Shown here: in pieces, positions 15,764 through 16,697 of the stretch
How the letters are laid out: each line of letters starts with the position of its first letter
Position numbering within the stretch: position 1 is the stretch's first letter
Source of the DNA: an uncultured Microbacteriaceae bacterium
Lineage (GTDB): Bacteria; Actinomycetota; Actinomycetes; Actinomycetales; Microbacteriaceae
Length of the DNA: 16,697 nt
Direction: 5' to 3'
NCBI GenBank assembly: GCA_943914115.1
Contig: CALUAU010000034.1
Span: 1 to 16,697, forward strand
Translations under genes and position numbers: made by a program
The notes under the pieces: generated by a model
Databases searched by the model: none
What the model saw: only the letters and a program-made list of their open reading frames with translations
Told to the model about the DNA's origin: nothing

Positions 15764-16617
15764 TCGTCGCGAAGTTGGCTCGGTTCAATCGCTTCTCGCA
15801 GGGGGTCGACGTGTTCAAGCCGTGCGACCCCCTGTTTACCGAGGCTGCGTTCGACCTGTTCGCACAGCACCTCGGTCACCGCCAGCAGCGGTGTGGCGGT
15901 GTCGGTTGGTCCGGCCGATTCGACCTGTGCGGTGAACACGACGGTGGCAAAACCCGCAATTGGCGAAAGCCAGCGGTCGGTGAAGAGCACGATTTTGGCG
16001 CCGCGCTCGGCCACAGCCCGAGCGATTCGGTAGGTGCGCGGCCGGTAGCGCCGAACATCAAAGATGCACCAGACGTCCCCCTTCGAAATATCCGCAATCT
16101 CGGCGGCGATGAGCACAGTCTCGGAGGGCAGCGTGCGCACCCGCGGCCGCACCGGCGCCAGCTGCAGCACCAGCTGTCGCGCAGCGATTTGGGAGTAGTC
16201 GCCGCCAACGGCCACCACCTGACGGCCACTGTCGGTGAGCAATCGCACGGCTGTGCGCAGCTCGCTGTCGGGGGTGCGAGTAACGCTCTCGCTCACCCCA
16301 TCAATGAGCGTTTGCCGTTCGTTCCCCCGGTGGTTTCGCGCCGATTGCGACAGGGCCGAGGCTTCGCGCGGGCCCAGTTCGCTGCGCAGCGCTTCTTGAA
16401 AGTCTCGAAATGAGTCAAACCCGAGAGTTTTTACGAAGCGCATCACGGTGGGGCCGCTCACCGAGGATGCTTTTGCCAGGCTCGCCACCGTATTCAAACC
16501 GGCTGCAGGGTAATCGCGCAGCAGTGCCCTCGCGACACGTCTTTCGGAAGCGGTCAGCTGCAGATCTTCGGCAACCAGCCGCTCACCCACTGCCGCATTT
16601 CTTCCCTGAAGCGTCAT
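15760..16617 (-). CDS. RpiR/MurR-family transcriptional regulator with SIS domain
   Basis: DNA-binding regulator of 285 residues. The N-terminal HTH_6 domain (about 15-80) has the family-typical helix-turn-helix LNTVASLAKASSVSGPTVMR (41-60), followed by FVKTLGFDSFRDFQEAL. The C-terminal SIS-type domain (about 115-255) starts with VVAVGGDYSQIAA and has CIFDVRRYRPRTY and VLFTDRWLSPIAG. These match an RpiR subgroup often beside amine or amino-acid catabolic genes rather than sugar genes, as far as I can judge. The ATG at 16617 has AGGATGGAAAT upstream. The stop (TAG) overlaps the TAA of the M20 gene on the other strand, so no terminator fits between them. It is the likely controller of the operon and perhaps of the divergent gene at 16649. 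The ligand is unknown. Confidence 0.92.
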   Translation of the reverse strand: MTLQGRNAAVGERLVAEDLQLTASERRVARALLRDYPAAGLNTVASLAKASSVSGPTVMRFVKTLGFDSFRDFQEALRSELGPREASALSQSARNHRGNERQTLIDGVSESVTRTPDSELRTAVRLLTDSGRQVVAVGGDYSQIAARQLVLQLAPVRPRVRTLPSETVLIAAEIADISKGDVWCIFDVRRYRPRTYRIARAVAERGAKIVLFTDRWLSPIAGFATVVFTAQVESAGPTDTATPLLAVTEVLCEQVERSLGKQGVARLEHVDPLREAIEPSQLRDD

Positions 16618-16648
16618 ATTTCCATCCTATGAGAGCGAAAGTGAGTCA

Positions 16649-16697
16649 ATGATGACCCTCCCCACACCAGATACCGTTCAGGAAATCACCCCGCAAG
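16649..16697 (+). CDS. Possible start of a divergent gene (partial, runs off the right edge)
   Basis: Tandem ATG codons at 16649 and 16652 open a frame reading MMTLPTPDTVQEITPQ to the right edge. It is divergent from the regulator, with only 31 bases between the two start codons. The purine-rich GAGAGCGAAAGTGAG upstream is a weak SD at best. Too little is present to assign a family. A pathway enzyme of the same island would be the usual arrangement, but that is inference. Confidence 0.4.
   Translation, partial: MMTLPTPDTVQEITPQ

Overview
The window looks like chromosome from a GC-rich actinobacterium, most likely in or near the Microbacteriaceae. The signs are the miaB-miaA-dapF gene order seen in many Actinobacteria, GTG and TTG starts backed by strong Shine-Dalgarno (SD) sequences, densely overlapping genes and no U-tract terminators. 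The genus cannot be fixed from sequence alone. No rRNA, tRNA, CRISPR array, insertion sequence or phage gene was seen, and no gap without a gene exceeds 300 bases. The largest gaps are 9314-9501, 10417-10580 and 4079-4229; they hold promoter-like and operator-like signals.

Region 1 (1-4163, minus strand) is a polyamine-type ABC importer read potA-potD-potB-potC, with potC running off the left edge. Every junction is a stop/start overlap (ATGA, TTGA, ATGA), so the four genes are probably translationally coupled. A good promoter with a perfect 6+6 bp inverted repeat between its -35 and -10 boxes precedes potA, and a small hairpin lies at the start of the leader.

Region 2 (4230-7596, minus strand) is the housekeeping cluster miaB-miaA-dapF. 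The two tRNA-A37 modification genes look intact. The dapF ortholog has lost both catalytic cysteines and several substrate-binding residues, although the reading frame is open and full length. This is the most striking single gene in the window.

Region 3 (7649-10416) is a divergent pair: a SulP anion transporter with a STAS domain (minus) and a four-helix membrane protein of unknown function (plus).

Region 4 (10417-16697) is a catabolic island. A plus-strand operon encodes an APC permease, a glutamine-synthetase-like ligase, a FluG/TIM-barrel-type amidohydrolase and an M20 peptidase/amidohydrolase. It meets, tail to tail with overlapping stop codons, a minus-strand RpiR/SIS-family regulator. 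A possible further gene begins at 16649, divergent from the regulator. The fungal FluG protein fuses the same amidohydrolase and ligase domains that are separate neighbours here. The most likely theme is uptake of an amine or amino compound, gamma-glutamylation, and later amide hydrolysis. The substrate is not readable from sequence. The operon promoter region carries a 14-bp perfect palindrome and two further inverted repeats sharing CTTGA/TCAAG half-sites. Together with the pot operon, this gives two amine/polyamine-themed loci in under 17 kb.
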